This document shows positions 12,353 through 23,960 of a DNA stretch of 64,000 nt, one piece after another. Position 1 is the stretch's first letter. Every line of letters begins with the position of its first letter. The translations under genes were made by a program, and so were the position numbers. The stretch is taken from positions 12,047,573 to 12,111,572 of the forward strand of contig NC_080715.1 in the NCBI RefSeq assembly GCF_019097595.1, in the 5' to 3' direction. Below the pieces are notes generated by a model, which was not told the origin of the DNA, made no database searches, and saw only the letters and a program-made list of their open reading frames with translations. Origin of the DNA: Hemibagrus wyckioides. Taxonomy: Eukaryota > Chordata > Actinopteri > Siluriformes > Bagridae.

Positions 12353-13882
12353 CAAGGTCAGAAGAAATGATCTGGTCTAATTTATTTTACTCCTCTCCAT
12401 GTAAATAAATTCATGTGCATATAAAACACTGACCAGATCTGAAATCAGCAGTCCGGATTTATGGCCCGCTAGCAGGCTCTGGCCCCGCAAGCTCCTTGGA
12501 CAGTCTTCAGACCTACACACACCCTCCTAGCTAATAATGTACTCATCACTCTGGCAGTTTGAGGTTTGAGACACTGCAAGGGATTTTCTTTGTGTTAGAA
12601 AAAGCAGATTAAACACAAGCAACCTCTGTCTGACTCTCTGACTGCACACCTGGTTTCTGAAGCAGGTATGAAATTGCTAGAGCTTATTTCTGCATTGTGC
12701 AAGGGCGAGGCTCTCATGCTGAACAGCTCGGCCAATGCTACCTACAGTGATTATAAAGTCTTTAACACTAGTAGCTGTGTGCATGAGTAGTGCTTAAAAG
12801 TATCTAAGGCACTAATGTGAACCATCTTCAAACCGCGGGGTGATCCAGAGTCACGGTCTCTTCAATATATTCCTATTTATTTCATGTGAATAAAGAGTAG
12901 TGGGTCCAGGTTTAGCACAGATGCTCTCAGATATTTCAGATATACTCATGGTCAGATGACAGGTTTCAGTTGCTATAAGAATGACTGTATACACATGCTT
13001 CATTTGATATAATCTGTAGCCTCGTACTATCATCACATCTCTCTCAGCCTTAGACTCTTTCTACCAGTCCCCAGAACAACAGGACTGACACATGTGCAGC
13101 GACTGAGAGCGACTCGAGTCATCCCTGTCCTGGATCTAAGAATTTGAGCTCCAAAACCCGAGGAGAGGCTTTCCAAGCCAAGGAGATTAAGTCCCTGATG
13201 TTGGCTCTTATCTAAAATATTTGAGTAGCATTGCAGAACTCTCATGAGATGTATTGGCTAGCACATAGAGAATTTTTGGCTTTCATGTGAAGTTGTGGCA
13301 GTAAAAGCACTCAGCATACGTTCAGAGCAGCTCCGGGTGCAATAAAGGTGACACGTAGAAGTCATGGCTGTTATATGACATTAACACTGGCTCGTTTGAG
13401 ACTTGTTTTTAAGCAGATACTGACTCTGGTTATGTGATTTCTAAACTTCCTGTGAATTTATGGCCAGTGTTGATGCGGAGTAAACTAAAATAAATGACCT
13501 ATAATCGTTTTTAATAAAGTTGATAAAAACATTATGGGCAAGTCTTGAATAGTCTAATGTACATTCAGTCTTTTGAGTACAAAGAGCCTAAGGAAAGTAA
13601 CAAGGTACATCTGAGTCACAGTATCACACCAGCATCCACCCCCCACACTGAGCCAGAATGAATTCCATTTTGAGGCACACACAGCATAAACCTTCACTTT
13701 ATCCATTTTACTGCGAATTAAACTTTTGCTGCTTTTTCCGTCTGATTTTTACGGGAACCATCTGGGCCTGGCACAGTGTTGGAAGTGTGGCCCGGGGCCC
13801 TCAGGCTCTTGGCTGGGACTAAGCCTCTCATCTGAGCACCGAGATAATGAGACTGTACATGGTACGCTGCTGATGGAGGCCT

Positions 13883-13885
<3 letters not shown>
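12353..13885. other. Intergenic sequence, no gene recognised
   Basis: Unique-looking DNA with no supported gene, promoter or classifiable repeat. Confidence 0.45.
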
Positions 13886-13917
<32 letters not shown>

Positions 13918-13952
13918 CACTAATGCTTTTTACTGGCTTTTACATGCAGCGT

Positions 13953-13995
<43 letters not shown>

Positions 13996-14130
13996 TACTG
14001 TGATCTAGATCCTCACAGAATCCCCTCCTTTTTGACCTTATTTACCTTTTCCTTGTTTGCTATAAAAATACTTTCTTTCTTTTCTTTCTTTTTTTTTTTG
14101 AGTTAACACACACACACACACACACACAAA
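13886..14130. repeat. (CA)n, (CT)n and (CA)n microsatellites
   Basis: (CA)n at about 13888-13917, (CT)n at 13957-13991 and (CA)n at 14106-14127, separated by non-repetitive sequence and a CTTT-rich segment. Confidence 0.9.
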
Positions 14131-14440
14131 TGGCTATTTTTCTCTGTTGCATTTAAGAATTTTAACTCGGGATGTGAATCTTCATTCCAGTAAAGTGAAG
14201 GAATGTAGTGGTAGTGCCGAGTTTGGCAGGTGCACATAATTTTGGACTAAAGGACTGAGGTCCAAGCTGAACCGCACCTTCCTCAACATTACTGAAGATT
14301 TCAGGGCCAACAACACATAAGCATAACGGAAAACTACATTCCACAAGTCCACTTTTCTGCTGTTAGATATCTGCTGCGAAAAAAAAAAGAAGAAGGCAGC
14401 CAGTGTTTCAAAACTGGACAAGATTGATTGAGTCTACTAG

Positions 14441-14670
14441 TACACTCTCAGAAATACTAAACTGAATATTTCAGAGCCACTGGGGTGTACCTTTAATGCA
14501 TATCTTTTTACCTAGAAAGGTAAAAGGTGGTGTATCTTTAATTATCTTTAAGAGCAGAAATACTTTGAAGGTAGTTTAAGGTACACTATTGGTTGTGACT
14601 GCGATTATTTTGAAAGATGTTCTTGGTTAAAAGGTACAAAGCATCCCCTTGATGGTACTAACCCAGTGAC
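14441..14670. repeat. Interspersed repeat, MITE-like
   Basis: Begins 'tacactctcagaaatac' and contains several 'ggtac/gtacc' units ('gtgtacctttaatg', 'aaggtacactatt', 'aaaggtacaaagc'), ending 'ggtactaacccagtgacgagg'. This pattern matches a widespread fish repeat I recall as a non-autonomous DNA element; the superfamily is not determined. Confidence 0.6.
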
Positions 14671-14699
14671 GAGGAAAAGCACAGTGTTATAGATTGAGA

Positions 14700-15120
14700 A
14701 GATAGAGATCTCCTCGCTGTGGTTGATCATTAGTTCTGCACTACACACAACATTTATTTACACTTTTATCGGCCTCAGTCAGCGCATGGCACATCGCTCT
14801 GTTTTATTCTGCAGATCTTTATCTGGGCAAAATGAGCTGTAAACAATTTCATGCTTTGCAAGTGTGGCAGCTTTCCATTTATACAGTGCTGAAGGAAAAT
14901 AAAGCTGCTCTTTACGTCGGCTCCTTTTGGTCATTAACAAAGAAATCTGGTCTCCAGCTCAAGCACTTTAAATGATATGGTGTTATTAAGGCGGATAAAG
15001 CTTTAACCCCGGCTCATATTTCTCTCCAGAAGAAAAGCTTTCATTTCAAAACAGAGATCAGGATTTTGACCGCCATTTTGTTATTAATTATAAGAAATCA
15101 ATCTTTCCGCTTTAACATGG
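14700..15120. other. Non-coding block, candidate conserved element
   Basis: Non-repetitive sequence downstream of the twist2 transcript with dense homeodomain- and forkhead-like words, such as 'tgtaaacaatttc' at about 14839 and 'gttattaattataagaaatcaatc' at about 15080. No reading frame of note. The suggestion that it is a conserved enhancer is inference from texture; no alignment was available. Confidence 0.3.
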
Positions 15121-15189
15121 ACAGAAAAGAAAACAATAATAAAACTCTGCGTTACATAATCCACAGATCAACCTAGTTGTTCAAAAAAT

Positions 15190-15720
15190 ATGTTTTAATA
15201 AATAAGCACAATTTTAATGGACAGGACTTGAAATTCTTGCATAGAACAAAAGATTTTTTTTTGTTTGTTTGTTTTGAATGTAAAAAAAAAAAAAGGCAGT
15301 AATCCATGCAGGAAACTATTGCTCTAAATCGTATTGGTCCCCTTAAAAGCTGACCAAAATCACAGGTAGCATTATGTACAATACTTTACCAAAAACAAAA
15401 AAAAAATCATATACATCTCTATATATAAACTCTTCTATTTCAAGTGGGAAATATAGTTTCATTAAAGGCAAAAGATGGCTTTCCTTTACTATCACCATAA
15501 GGACGTTTAGGGCTATGTTGTGGAAATGATTAAATATCAGTTATGCTCTGCTTTTCTCCCTCTCTGTGGAGGTGAAGCGGAGCTTTCCCTGACTCTAGGC
15601 TTCATCAGCACTTTGAGTCCATTTTACGTAGCTCAGGTCATGTCTTTGGTCATGGCAGGAAGCTTCACGGCTTCTTCAATAAATCCTTTGGTGTCTTTAA
15701 CAATAGTGGAAGTAAACAGT
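15190..15720 (-). other. twist2: Probable 3'UTR exon of twist2
   Basis: Vertebrate Twist genes have a short intron in the 3'UTR and a non-coding second exon. A strong acceptor occurs here on the minus strand: a pyrimidine-rich 'tttgtttctctcctccag' directly before position 15720. Two ATTAAA poly(A) hexamers on the minus strand lie at 15213-15218 and 15194-15199, giving an exon of about 0.5 kb. The matching donor is GTATGT at 17473-17468. Oddly, the first 28 codons in one frame are open (LFTSTIVKDTKGF... to TGA), so a C-terminal coding exon of another gene is a weaker alternative. Confidence 0.5.
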
Positions 15721-16588
15721 CTGGAGGAGAGAAACAAAAAACAGGGGTTAAGTGTGAGGAAAATAGCATACCTTCAAAATGTCGACACAGATCATGAAAA
15801 TTCAACAACACACCTTCAATGAAAACCACTTCTTACAGTATGCATTAGAGCCATACAGTATATTGGCATGGGAAGTCATTAATGAGTAAGTGATTTGGGT
15901 TGTAAGTGAGAGCACATGGCCTTCAGGAATACGCCTTTACACTTTAAACACGCTGCCCAGGGCATGACATCACTGCAAACTAACAGCGTGTTTTAATATA
16001 GTCATTTTGGTTTGGAAAAATGAGCCTGTACACCTGCCCTCTCTTCCGCTCTCTCAGCCATGTAAAGCACAAACACCACAACAGATTCCCTCACAGTCCA
16101 TCATATACACTCAATACACTGTGAATGGGATCGCCATCATCGCTGCTCATCACTGGCTTTGATGCTCTGATTGTGATTTATCTTTGAAATCTAACACCAG
16201 GACATTATTAAAATAGTGATTTTACACGTGCTTGATGTTACAAAATTAAAGTCTCAAAGAACTTTTGGGTGTCCAATTTTTGCTAGACGCTTTGTGTTTT
16301 TGTTGGGGTTTTTTTTTGCTGCACTTTTGCATAAGCGTGATTAGTGAAAATTATTACACGATTTATTAGGACTCTAAAAATCGAATTAGATTTCTTGTTT
16401 CCTAATCATCTGTATTAACACGGTATTTTTTTCTGAAAGTCATTGCATTATTATCATTTATTTTAAATCTATACATGCCATTTAAAATATTTCTAGATTT
16501 CCAGTGTTCACATTTTTTAGTGCGTATTTCAGTTCAGAAGAGATTCTGATATTTATTATTGTTTTATGATATACAGTAGCTTCACGCC

Positions 16589-16627
<39 letters not shown>

Positions 16628-17288
16628 AGATAACTTTTTCCACAAATAGGAAAAACGAGCATTTAGGCTAATTATTTTAGATATGTAAACGTATAACCCT
16701 AAATGTATTTAAATGTATAATTCTAACTGTGTTAAAATGTCTAACTGTATTTAAAATATATGCCTCTAACTGCGTGCATTTAAGTGCATTTCCCTTTCCA
16801 GTTTTAAAGTTCTTGTTTGTCTGGACCTTTAGTGTATTTTTTGCTAAGGAGAGGCGGTTGCTGGAGAACGTTCGTGTTTTTTGTATTATATTCACCATAC
16901 ATCTTACAGAAAAGATACTTTATTTGCTAAGAGATGGAAAACTTTCCATGGACTTTACGGGAATTAGTCAGGACTGATGAAGCATTCCTGTGGTGCCTCT
17001 CTCCCTCATCACCCTCACATTTCCTATAATAATAAACTGAAATTCCCCCATCTCAAATGATTACATGGCCTTCTTCTTTTGTGAAACTCTTTAAAATAAA
17101 CTGTGAGCGCAAGAAAAATAAGCTGTATTAATGTGAAAAGTTTTAATTGATCAAAATGATTATACAGAGAGATAATGTTAGTGAGACATTTATTTCAAAT
17201 GCACCACTTAAATACGCTGAAAATGATCTGAACTAATAGCCTTACTGAAGCTCAGTTATATAATTCATTATTATTAAAAACACACAAA

Positions 17289-17320
<32 letters not shown>

Positions 17321-17473
17321 CATGTAAATCTTTATTGATCATATTTAGATTGTAGTTGACTTTATGTCTAAGTCACCAGTTTTATTTCCTTCATTTCCCA
17401 AAGTGTGTGTGTGAGTGTGTGTGTGAGTGTGTGTTGAAATAAATCATTGTGGATTGTTCACGTCGCTACATAC
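15721..17473 (-). other. Probable 3'UTR intron of twist2
   Basis: Bounded by a candidate donor (ATGG then GTATGT, 36 nt beyond the twist2 stop) and the strong acceptor at 15721-15722. It contains (AAAT)n at 16589-16628, (ATT)n at 17289-17319 and (GT)n-rich sequence at 17403-17436, and no convincing coding frame. Size is about 1.75 kb. Confidence 0.45.
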
Positions 17474-17509
17474 CCATGTGGCATTGGTGTCCCGCTGTGT
17501 TGGCCGTCG

Positions 17510-18022
17510 CTAGTGCGAGGCGGACATGGACCAGGCGCCCTCCATCCGCCACACCGAGAAGGCGTAACTGAGTCTCTCGTGCGCGACGTAACTGCAGCTG
17601 GACATCTTGCTGTCCATCTCGTCGCTCTGCAGCACCTGATAGAGGAAGTCGATGTAACGGGACGCCAGTTTGAGCGTCTGGATCTTGCTCAGCTTGTCGG
17701 AGGGCAGGGTCGGGATGATCTTGCGCAGAGACGCGAACGCCTCGTTCAGAGACTGAGTCCTCTGGCGCTCGCGCACGTTGGCCAGCACGCGCTGATTCTG
17801 CAGTTCCTCGTAGGACTGGGCTCGGCTCGGACTCGCCTTCTTGCTCCGTTTAGCCGAGCCGGGACTTCCTCCAGAACTGTCCTCCTCACTCGACTTTTTA
17901 CTCGGTCTCCTCTTCCGAGCGAAGCGCCTGTGCTGCTGCTGCTGCTGCTGGCGGTCCAGCTCCTCCTCGCTGGTCCCGAGACTGTCCACCGGAGACACGG
18001 GTGAACTCGAGCTCTCTTCCAT
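17510..18022 (-). CDS. twist2: Twist-related protein 2 (bHLH transcription factor)
   Basis: A single uninterrupted coding exon gives 170 residues from the ATG at 18022. The open frame runs further upstream, but [20 protein letters not shown] is the family N-terminus, so that start is chosen. Residues 32-43 and 58-62 are basic nuclear-localisation patches. The bHLH spans about 76-133 ([15 protein letters not shown], loop [23 protein letters not shown]). The Twist box/WR domain ([19 protein letters not shown]) forms the C-terminus. Twist proteins dimerise with E proteins on E-boxes and restrain mesenchymal, bone and muscle differentiation in the nucleus. Human TWIST2 is 160 residues, has the same [19 protein letters not shown] tail, lacks TWIST1's glycine tracts and neighbours ASB1, as here. 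The unusual feature is a pure CAG run encoding six glutamines at residues 25-30. The exon is CpG-rich against AT-rich surroundings. Confidence 0.96.
   Translation of the reverse strand: MEESSSSPVSPVDSLGTSEEELDRQQQQQQHRRFARKRRPSKKSSEEDSSGGSPGSAKRSKKASPSRAQSYEELQNQRVLANVRERQRTQSLNEAFASLRKIIPTLPSDKLSKIQTLKLASRYIDFLYQVLQSDEMDSKMSSCSYVAHERLSYAFSVWRMEGAWSMSASH
17931..17951 (-). repeat. CAG triplet run inside twist2 coding sequence
   Basis: Six consecutive CAG codons followed by CAC encode Gln25-Gln30 and His31 of Twist2. The human protein has no such tract at this position (it reads ERQPKRF). Confidence 0.95.
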
Positions 18023-18167
18023 TTCTCGTTTAAAGAAATGCAAGGGCACGGGGGAAAACACGCTCTCCGCCTTCGAATCCGTGGTGAGAAAGTAAATCCG
18101 TGCGAGATGACAACAGACAGAAATAAAAAAGAAAAAGGTTTCAGGAGTTTGGATGTTCCACCTCAGT

Positions 18168-18222
18168 GTGTGTGCGCGCGCGCCTGTGTATGTGTGTGTA
18201 CTGTGTGTGTGTGTGTGTGTGT
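18168..18222. repeat. (GT)n/(GC)n repeat in twist2 5'UTR
   Basis: Alternating purine-pyrimidine run (GTGTGTGCGCGCGCC... then GTGTGTGT) between the predicted start of transcription and the ATG. Such sequence can adopt Z-DNA. Confidence 0.8.
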
Positions 18223-18329
18223 GCAGTATTCTCGTTTTGCCCTTCGCTCTGACGTGCACTAAAGCTTCCTCACTAAAGCTTTAGCCTTTTTTCGTCCCGT
18301 AGGAAGTTTTGCCTAATGTTTTTTGGAAA

Positions 18330-18390
18330 CTTTATCCCAGTCTCTGATGCTAAATAGATGAAGGGGGAGGTCGCATGGCGTCTGATTGGC
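18330..18390 (-). promoter_or_regulatory. twist2 core promoter candidate
   Basis: On the minus strand an inverted CCAAT box (within TCAGCCAATCAGACG, 18385-18389) lies about 50 bp upstream of a TATA-like GATAAAG (18336-18330). Initiation would then fall near 18300, about 280 nt before the ATG. Upstream sequence includes an A/T-rich 'ctaaatag' word. Confidence 0.45.
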
Positions 18391-18545
18391 TGACAAATAC
18401 ACAGGAGGGACCAGTTTTAAGTTACACCGAGTCTTTGCAGAGACGTCAGACAAGCAACCTAACTTTTTATGGAGAGAAATATTTTCTAAATATCTTCTAA
18501 TGAATATAGGTGAAGCAAAAAGGACAGTGAATCCACAACGACAAC

Positions 18546-18549
18546 AATA

Positions 18550-18605
<56 letters not shown>

Positions 18606-18674
18606 CTACCCTGCTACTACACTACTAACAATTACTACTATTACTTATAACAATAATAATACTTATAATGATAA

Positions 18675-18729
<55 letters not shown>

Positions 18730-18847
18730 GTAGTAGTAGTAGTAGCATTGTTTTCAGTAATCAATCGGTGTAAAAAAAAAACACTGTTACGACCTTAGGA
18801 TAATTGAATCACCAATTTCAACTACAGTTGTGTCCATAGTATAAAAA

Positions 18848-18893
<46 letters not shown>

Positions 18894-18987
18894 GTTGTTG
18901 TTGAAAATTTCTGTACACTATCTGGCCCATTTATACCCAAGGGTCTTGCCTTCACACTATTTATTTCCAACATTAATGTATGCTGAA

Positions 18988-19022
<35 letters not shown>

Positions 19023-19053
19023 ATAATAATAATAATAGTAATAGTAATAATAA

Positions 19054-19105
<52 letters not shown>

Positions 19106-19307
19106 TTCCACCAGGAGCATTATCAGTGCAGTAGTACGGTACAATAATTTTTTGTAGTGTTTAGTCATCTAATTGGATTATACAAATTATATAAGTCGTA
19201 TATAGTACTAATTCTTCTTCTTCTTCTTCTCCTTCTCCTTCTTCTTCTTCTTCTTCTTCTTCTTCTTCTTCTCCTTCTTCTTCTTCTTATTGTTGTTGTT
19301 GTTGTTG

Positions 19308-19345
<38 letters not shown>
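18546..19345. repeat. Trinucleotide-repeat cluster upstream of twist2
   Basis: Separate triplet arrays are (AAT)n 18546-18602, (ATT)n 18676-18728 followed by (TAG)n to 18745, (ATT)n/(GTT)n 18848-18903, (TAC)n 18991-19020 then (TAA)/(TAG) to 19053, (ATT)n 19055-19102, (TTC)n 19210-19289 with CTCC interruptions, (TTG)n to 19312 and (ATT)n to 19345. Short unique segments separate them. All lie 0.5-1.3 kb upstream of the twist2 start codon. Confidence 0.95.
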
Positions 19346-19461
19346 TTCATGTCGATGTTTACAAACTAAAATGAGAAATATACAAATAGAGAAATACAAT
19401 CAGATCTTAAACATGGCCATTAAGTGACTTTTTCAGGTGTGAGCTAAATCGATTTAAATCT

Positions 19462-19605
19462 CGTTTTTTGCCGTGCGCGTTAGTCGCTCATATATGACGT
19501 CAGGTGTATTACACCTTGCGCGGCGCACGTGCCTCCGTCGTTCGAGTCCTCCGCTGTGTATAAGCACGTGTTCACGGCCTTCAGGCTTCTATTCATCGAA
19601 GTGAG
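19462..19605 (+). promoter_or_regulatory. CpG-rich block with CRE, T-box palindrome, E-boxes
   Basis: A locally CpG-rich segment in AT-rich DNA, about 1.5 kb upstream of twist2. It holds a full CRE TGACGTCA (19495-19502) that shares its last base with AGGTGTATTACACCT (19502-19516). That is a perfect inverted repeat of the T-box half-site AGGTGT about one central base. CACGTG E-boxes lie at 19526-19531 and 19565-19570. A TATAAG word lies at 19559-19564. On the plus strand a strong splice donor (GAA then GTGAGT) follows at about 19600. It could be a distal twist2 enhancer or a divergent promoter with a first exon. Motifs are seen; function is inferred. Confidence 0.45.
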
Positions 19606-19609
19606 TAAT

Positions 19610-22600
19610 GCGTCCTGGCTTATTTTCATGATTAAAATCACATCATATGATCCCTTTAACGAATTCTCCCATAATCAATTAATAATCAATAAGTACTTCG
19701 TTTGGATAATTCTCATACCCCCAGTTTTGAGGGTTTTCAAATCTTACATGCTGCAATAACGATTAGTATAGAAAATAACTAGAAGAAAATCTGTTTTGTT
19801 ATCAGCAGTAGTAGTGCAACTACCCGTGGGTACTATATTCACACTGACCACTTTGTTCATTATGGTTATTTTTCTTTATTTTATTCTAATTCCTCTTCTA
19901 AACCAAAATCACTAGTTAAGCAGTAGTTAACATACTAAACGCAGTCTGTTTGACTCAATGCACACGTCACGTCTTATTTTTCCTCATTTACGAAACGGAT
20001 CCAAACCTGCGCTATGATGACCCATGTATTTGATTTATTTGTTTAAAGCCAAAAGAAATTGACTAGAAAATTCACTATAATGTATTCGCGTGAGTCCATG
20101 TTGGTCTAAAACCGAATAAATAGGCTCACAGTCAAGGTGTGCTTTCTGATATGGTCTTCAGAATCTTTTCTTTCAACCATGATGAAAGTCTTCAGCCTGT
20201 TGTTTTCTAGAAAAAAAAAAGAAGGGGGGAAAAAAGCGTCCAGGCTTTCACAATACCCCAACCACATGTCCAAGGCAGCCTGTTGTGCTGAACTTTTGGC
20301 AAAGCCTCACAAGTTCTGCCGCTTCATTGCGGAGTCTGGACTGTCTCCTTGTACAAGACAATAATAATGCATGTCAGATTTCTTTTACCAGCGTCCAGTG
20401 CTTTAGAAAAGGCTGTTGGATGTTTTATATACTGGTGAAGCGTGGTCAGTTTTGTTAGGTTTGAAATTGTGAAATGCATCTTCTTTTGATATTGCATTCA
20501 GTGTTGCACATGTAATGCACATGCGAATTGAGTGCAGGTCCCTAAAACAGTCACAGGGAGTGCAGTGATCTCCCAGTCTATTCCAGGATCTAAGCTTTAC
20601 GTATATCAGCACTCTAAGGTCATTTTCACCGCAAGAAAACCTCTTCAAAGTCACACTTGCTTCGCTGTTGCTCTACATGAACTTTTGTATGATGCTTTTG
20701 GGGAAAATTGGAAGCCTATTTTGGTCTGATTTCTGGGAAGTCTGAGTAGTTGAGTGTATCAGAGCTTTAGAATGGTCTGAATTGCACGTTGTTCAGGAAT
20801 TTATTTCATTGCCACACATTAAGCCTGGTCCAGTCTTCAGTATAAAAAAAAAAAGAAAGAAAGAGAGTTTTCTTGATAATCATTACTGGCAGCATAATTT
20901 GAGAACTAGTCCTGAGCTATGTAAGAGAAATCATCTCAAAATACTTTAGAAAACTGCCTATTAGACCTGGATTACTCCATGCTTATATTCTAAGTTGCAG
21001 TTACACTGCTGGCAGATTGGCACATGATGGAGATCATTCATAGACTTTAATCTTAAGAAAGTTATGGCTTCTGACCCGAAAGCTGCTCTTTAAAATCTTG
21101 GCCAGGTTTTTCTGGGAAAGAAAGCGGTTAAATGATCCGATACAAGTGTGGCAAGACTGGGTTTTCACCAGTAGACCTGAAACAAGTGTAAGATAGTTTT
21201 AGAGAGGGCAACAAACAATGCAACAAACAATAAATCATAGTCCAAAAAGATCGACTTATAGTTTTGACCTCAACATCACCAAGTAAAAGCAGGACAGATG
21301 AGAAGATTCCTATAGACTGGAATCTAGAGACTGTGAGGGTCGTGCAGTGACGAAGTCTGTATCTGTTTAACGCTTCAAATATCTGTATCTGCACTGAGCT
21401 TTAAACCAGAAAGTGGGTGTGGCCTAAAACTAAAGGTTTTCTTGGCTTTTTGTTTGATGATGTTGTTGTTGTTGTTTTTTAATAAATAAATAAATAAATA
21501 TGACCTCACACAGGACTGTTTTTTTTATTCATCTATTAGTGTTTTAATTGTAATTCAAGCTATTTCTGTAATCATACTTGTTTGCACCTGCCTGTGATAT
21601 TTTCTCACAAATCTAACTTTCTCAAACTAGTCGTTTAGACCCACCCTGACCAGGGAGTTACTAGGGAAGCTGTAAATACTGTACACTTTCCAGTGCTGCA
21701 TTTAACACATGGTTTTTGTTTGTTCCTCAAGTTTCATATCTAAAAGAAAAAGCTGAATTTTAGTTGCATCCTGTGGGATTCCAGTCCTGATGCACGCCTT
21801 TAGACTCAACCAGATGCCTGGTGAAAATTTTTGCCAAAAAAAAAAAAAAATCCCTACTAGAGATCCGTACATGCACGAGCACCGAATGCAACAATCAGCA
21901 TCCAACTAGAGACGTTTTATCTGTACATACATGCAACCGAATGTCATCATTTCATGTCAGATTGACGCCAGTTCCAAATTTTACTCAAATGATTCCTGTC
22001 TTTTGAATGTACCACATCCCAGACATAATTTAAACATCATCTGTCCGTTCCGTCCTGGTAAAAAGATGAGAGAGAGCTGATTCGTCCACCTGCATTCCAT
22101 ATGGATGCTGCAGCTCCTTTGGAACATGGCCCTGTGACGGCGGGTATAATACAACACACATTTCCTCACTGATCCTCATAGGTACTCTTCTTGTTCTCCT
22201 GAACTGACGGGCAGGCTCTAGAGATGACCCACATCAGATCAAAGATGTGTAATGCCATATTTCACTCGGCTAAGATGACGCGTTTACATCTCCCTGACAC
22301 CTCTAAATCAACTCCACATGGCCTGGAACTCTTTAATAAGCTGAAATCCTTTCTGCAGAGGCCTGTCGTATGCCTTGGCAGAGGACTGCGTCGGCTGCTT
22401 TCAGGCTTCAATAAATAGAAAGGAAACAGGAGAAAATGAGTGACTTTGTGTGGCACGGGCACCTCACAGCGTTTTAATAGACGTTTCCTTGAACAGTGGA
22501 GTAGGACAAAGGTGGGTACTGTGTATGTTCGAGGATGATCTGGTGCTTAAGAATGCCGTATGAAAAAGGAAGAGCTGATGGTATCCATAGACGAGATGAT

Positions 22601-23725
22601 TTGTAGGATGTGATCAGTGGTTTTACAGTCCAGATGTATCCTATGGCTGGATGTATAAGGCCTTGCCTGAAATGAACTTGGCTGATCCTAAGTGAAGTCA
22701 GATGTACTCTGTGTGTTTGTGCATCTCACTTTTGTTGATTAGGTGCACAGACTGGTTTTGTGGAGCTTATGCATGCAATATGTTCTTTACACCAAGATGA
22801 ACAGATGATGCAGGAAAACTGGGAGCAGCTGTTTTTCATTGCTATTACCTCAGTCTCTATTAGTGTTACTGCCATCAGCCTGTGCTGCCGCTACTGTGCG
22901 CAGCGTCACACTCACCTGTTTAATCCTGTGGTGCCAAAACATACAGAAACTCTCAGCATAGTGTCCTGGCTCTAGGCGGCCGTCCGTTTTCTTTCCTTTT
23001 AAGCAAAGTAGCGTTGTGTCAATGTGTGCTTTGCTGCACAGGCTGTAAAGGTGGTGTGAATGTGACACTCTTGGGTGAACTAGGAGTGTAAACGTGTTTT
23101 AACAAACACTGCTGTTTGGATACACAAGCTCTTCATTTGCACCCTTCGATTCAACAATCAGGACAAGGGCCCACTGACAGTAAGACGTAGTTCATCGTAA
23201 ATCATCTTTTATGCAGGGAGTTGTTTTAGCAGTACACAAGGGAGACCAGTTCTCATTACGGGACAGAAAAATAAAAATGGATTCTAAAGCAGACGGTTTG
23301 ATGAGAATTTCCACTTTGGTTTGCTTTGTTATTGTCTCAAACCGTTTTTGTGAAGCATTCAGAGTGCTATGTAAGGAATAAAATACTGGTCACTTTTAAA
23401 TTGGAAATTAATAAATGACGTGGTCGTGTGATGGAGCTCGGTGTAAAGCTGAATTTCTCTTACCAACCTAAATTAGTTTCTGTTTCAATAACACCACACC
23501 CCAAAGTGTTTTATTTCTTGTACCACAAATATTTCCCAACACATAGATTTTTTTAAATTTATTAAAGAATGGCATGTTGTACTTTTTATCCAATTAAAGT
23601 TATGTTTAATGTTGCGGAACGTCCGCAAAAACAAGCTGGACCGTTTATAGAAATATAAACTGCCGTCATTATTACGGCCATCACTGTTAAGATATTTTAA
23701 GCTATTCTTTATTATTATATGATGT
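19610..23725. other. Intergenic sequence, no gene recognised
   Basis: No coding exon with family similarity on either strand. Minor simple repeats only, including (AAAT)n at about 21482-21500. Unclassified open frames of under 90 codons are at chance level. Confidence 0.5.
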
Positions 23726-23729
23726 AGAG

Positions 23730-23878
23730 GATGTGGCAGCTCAGTGGTTAAGGTGTTAGACTACTGATTAGAAGGTTGTGAGCTTGAATCCCAGGACCAA
23801 CAAGTTACCACCGCCGGGCCCCTAACTAAGGTCCTCAATCCTCAACTACTTTGTTGTGTGTGTGTGTGTGTATGTGTG

Positions 23879-23919
<41 letters not shown>

Positions 23920-23960
23920 TATCAGTCACTCCGGATAAAGGTATCTGCCAAATGCATGTG
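23730..23960 (+). mobile_element. tRNA-derived SINE with internal microsatellite
   Basis: The head 'gtggcagctcagtggttaagg' (box A-like) and 'gtgagcttgaatccc' (box B-like) are followed by 'gggcccctaactaagg' and the family 3' end 'ggataaaggtatctgccaaatgc'. A (GT)n-(TA)n-(GA)n array at about 23854-23918 has expanded in the middle of the element. Same family as the minus-strand copy at 12116-12352. Confidence 0.85.

Noticed and set aside
17447..18004. 185-codon plus-strand open frame
   Set aside because: It is antisense to the twist2 coding exon; openness follows from twist2 codon bias and GC content.
17510..18022. twist1 or twist3 as the identity of the Twist gene
   Set aside because: No TWIST1-type glycine tracts, closest match to TWIST2 in N- and C-termini, and asb1 is the neighbour, as at human TWIST2.
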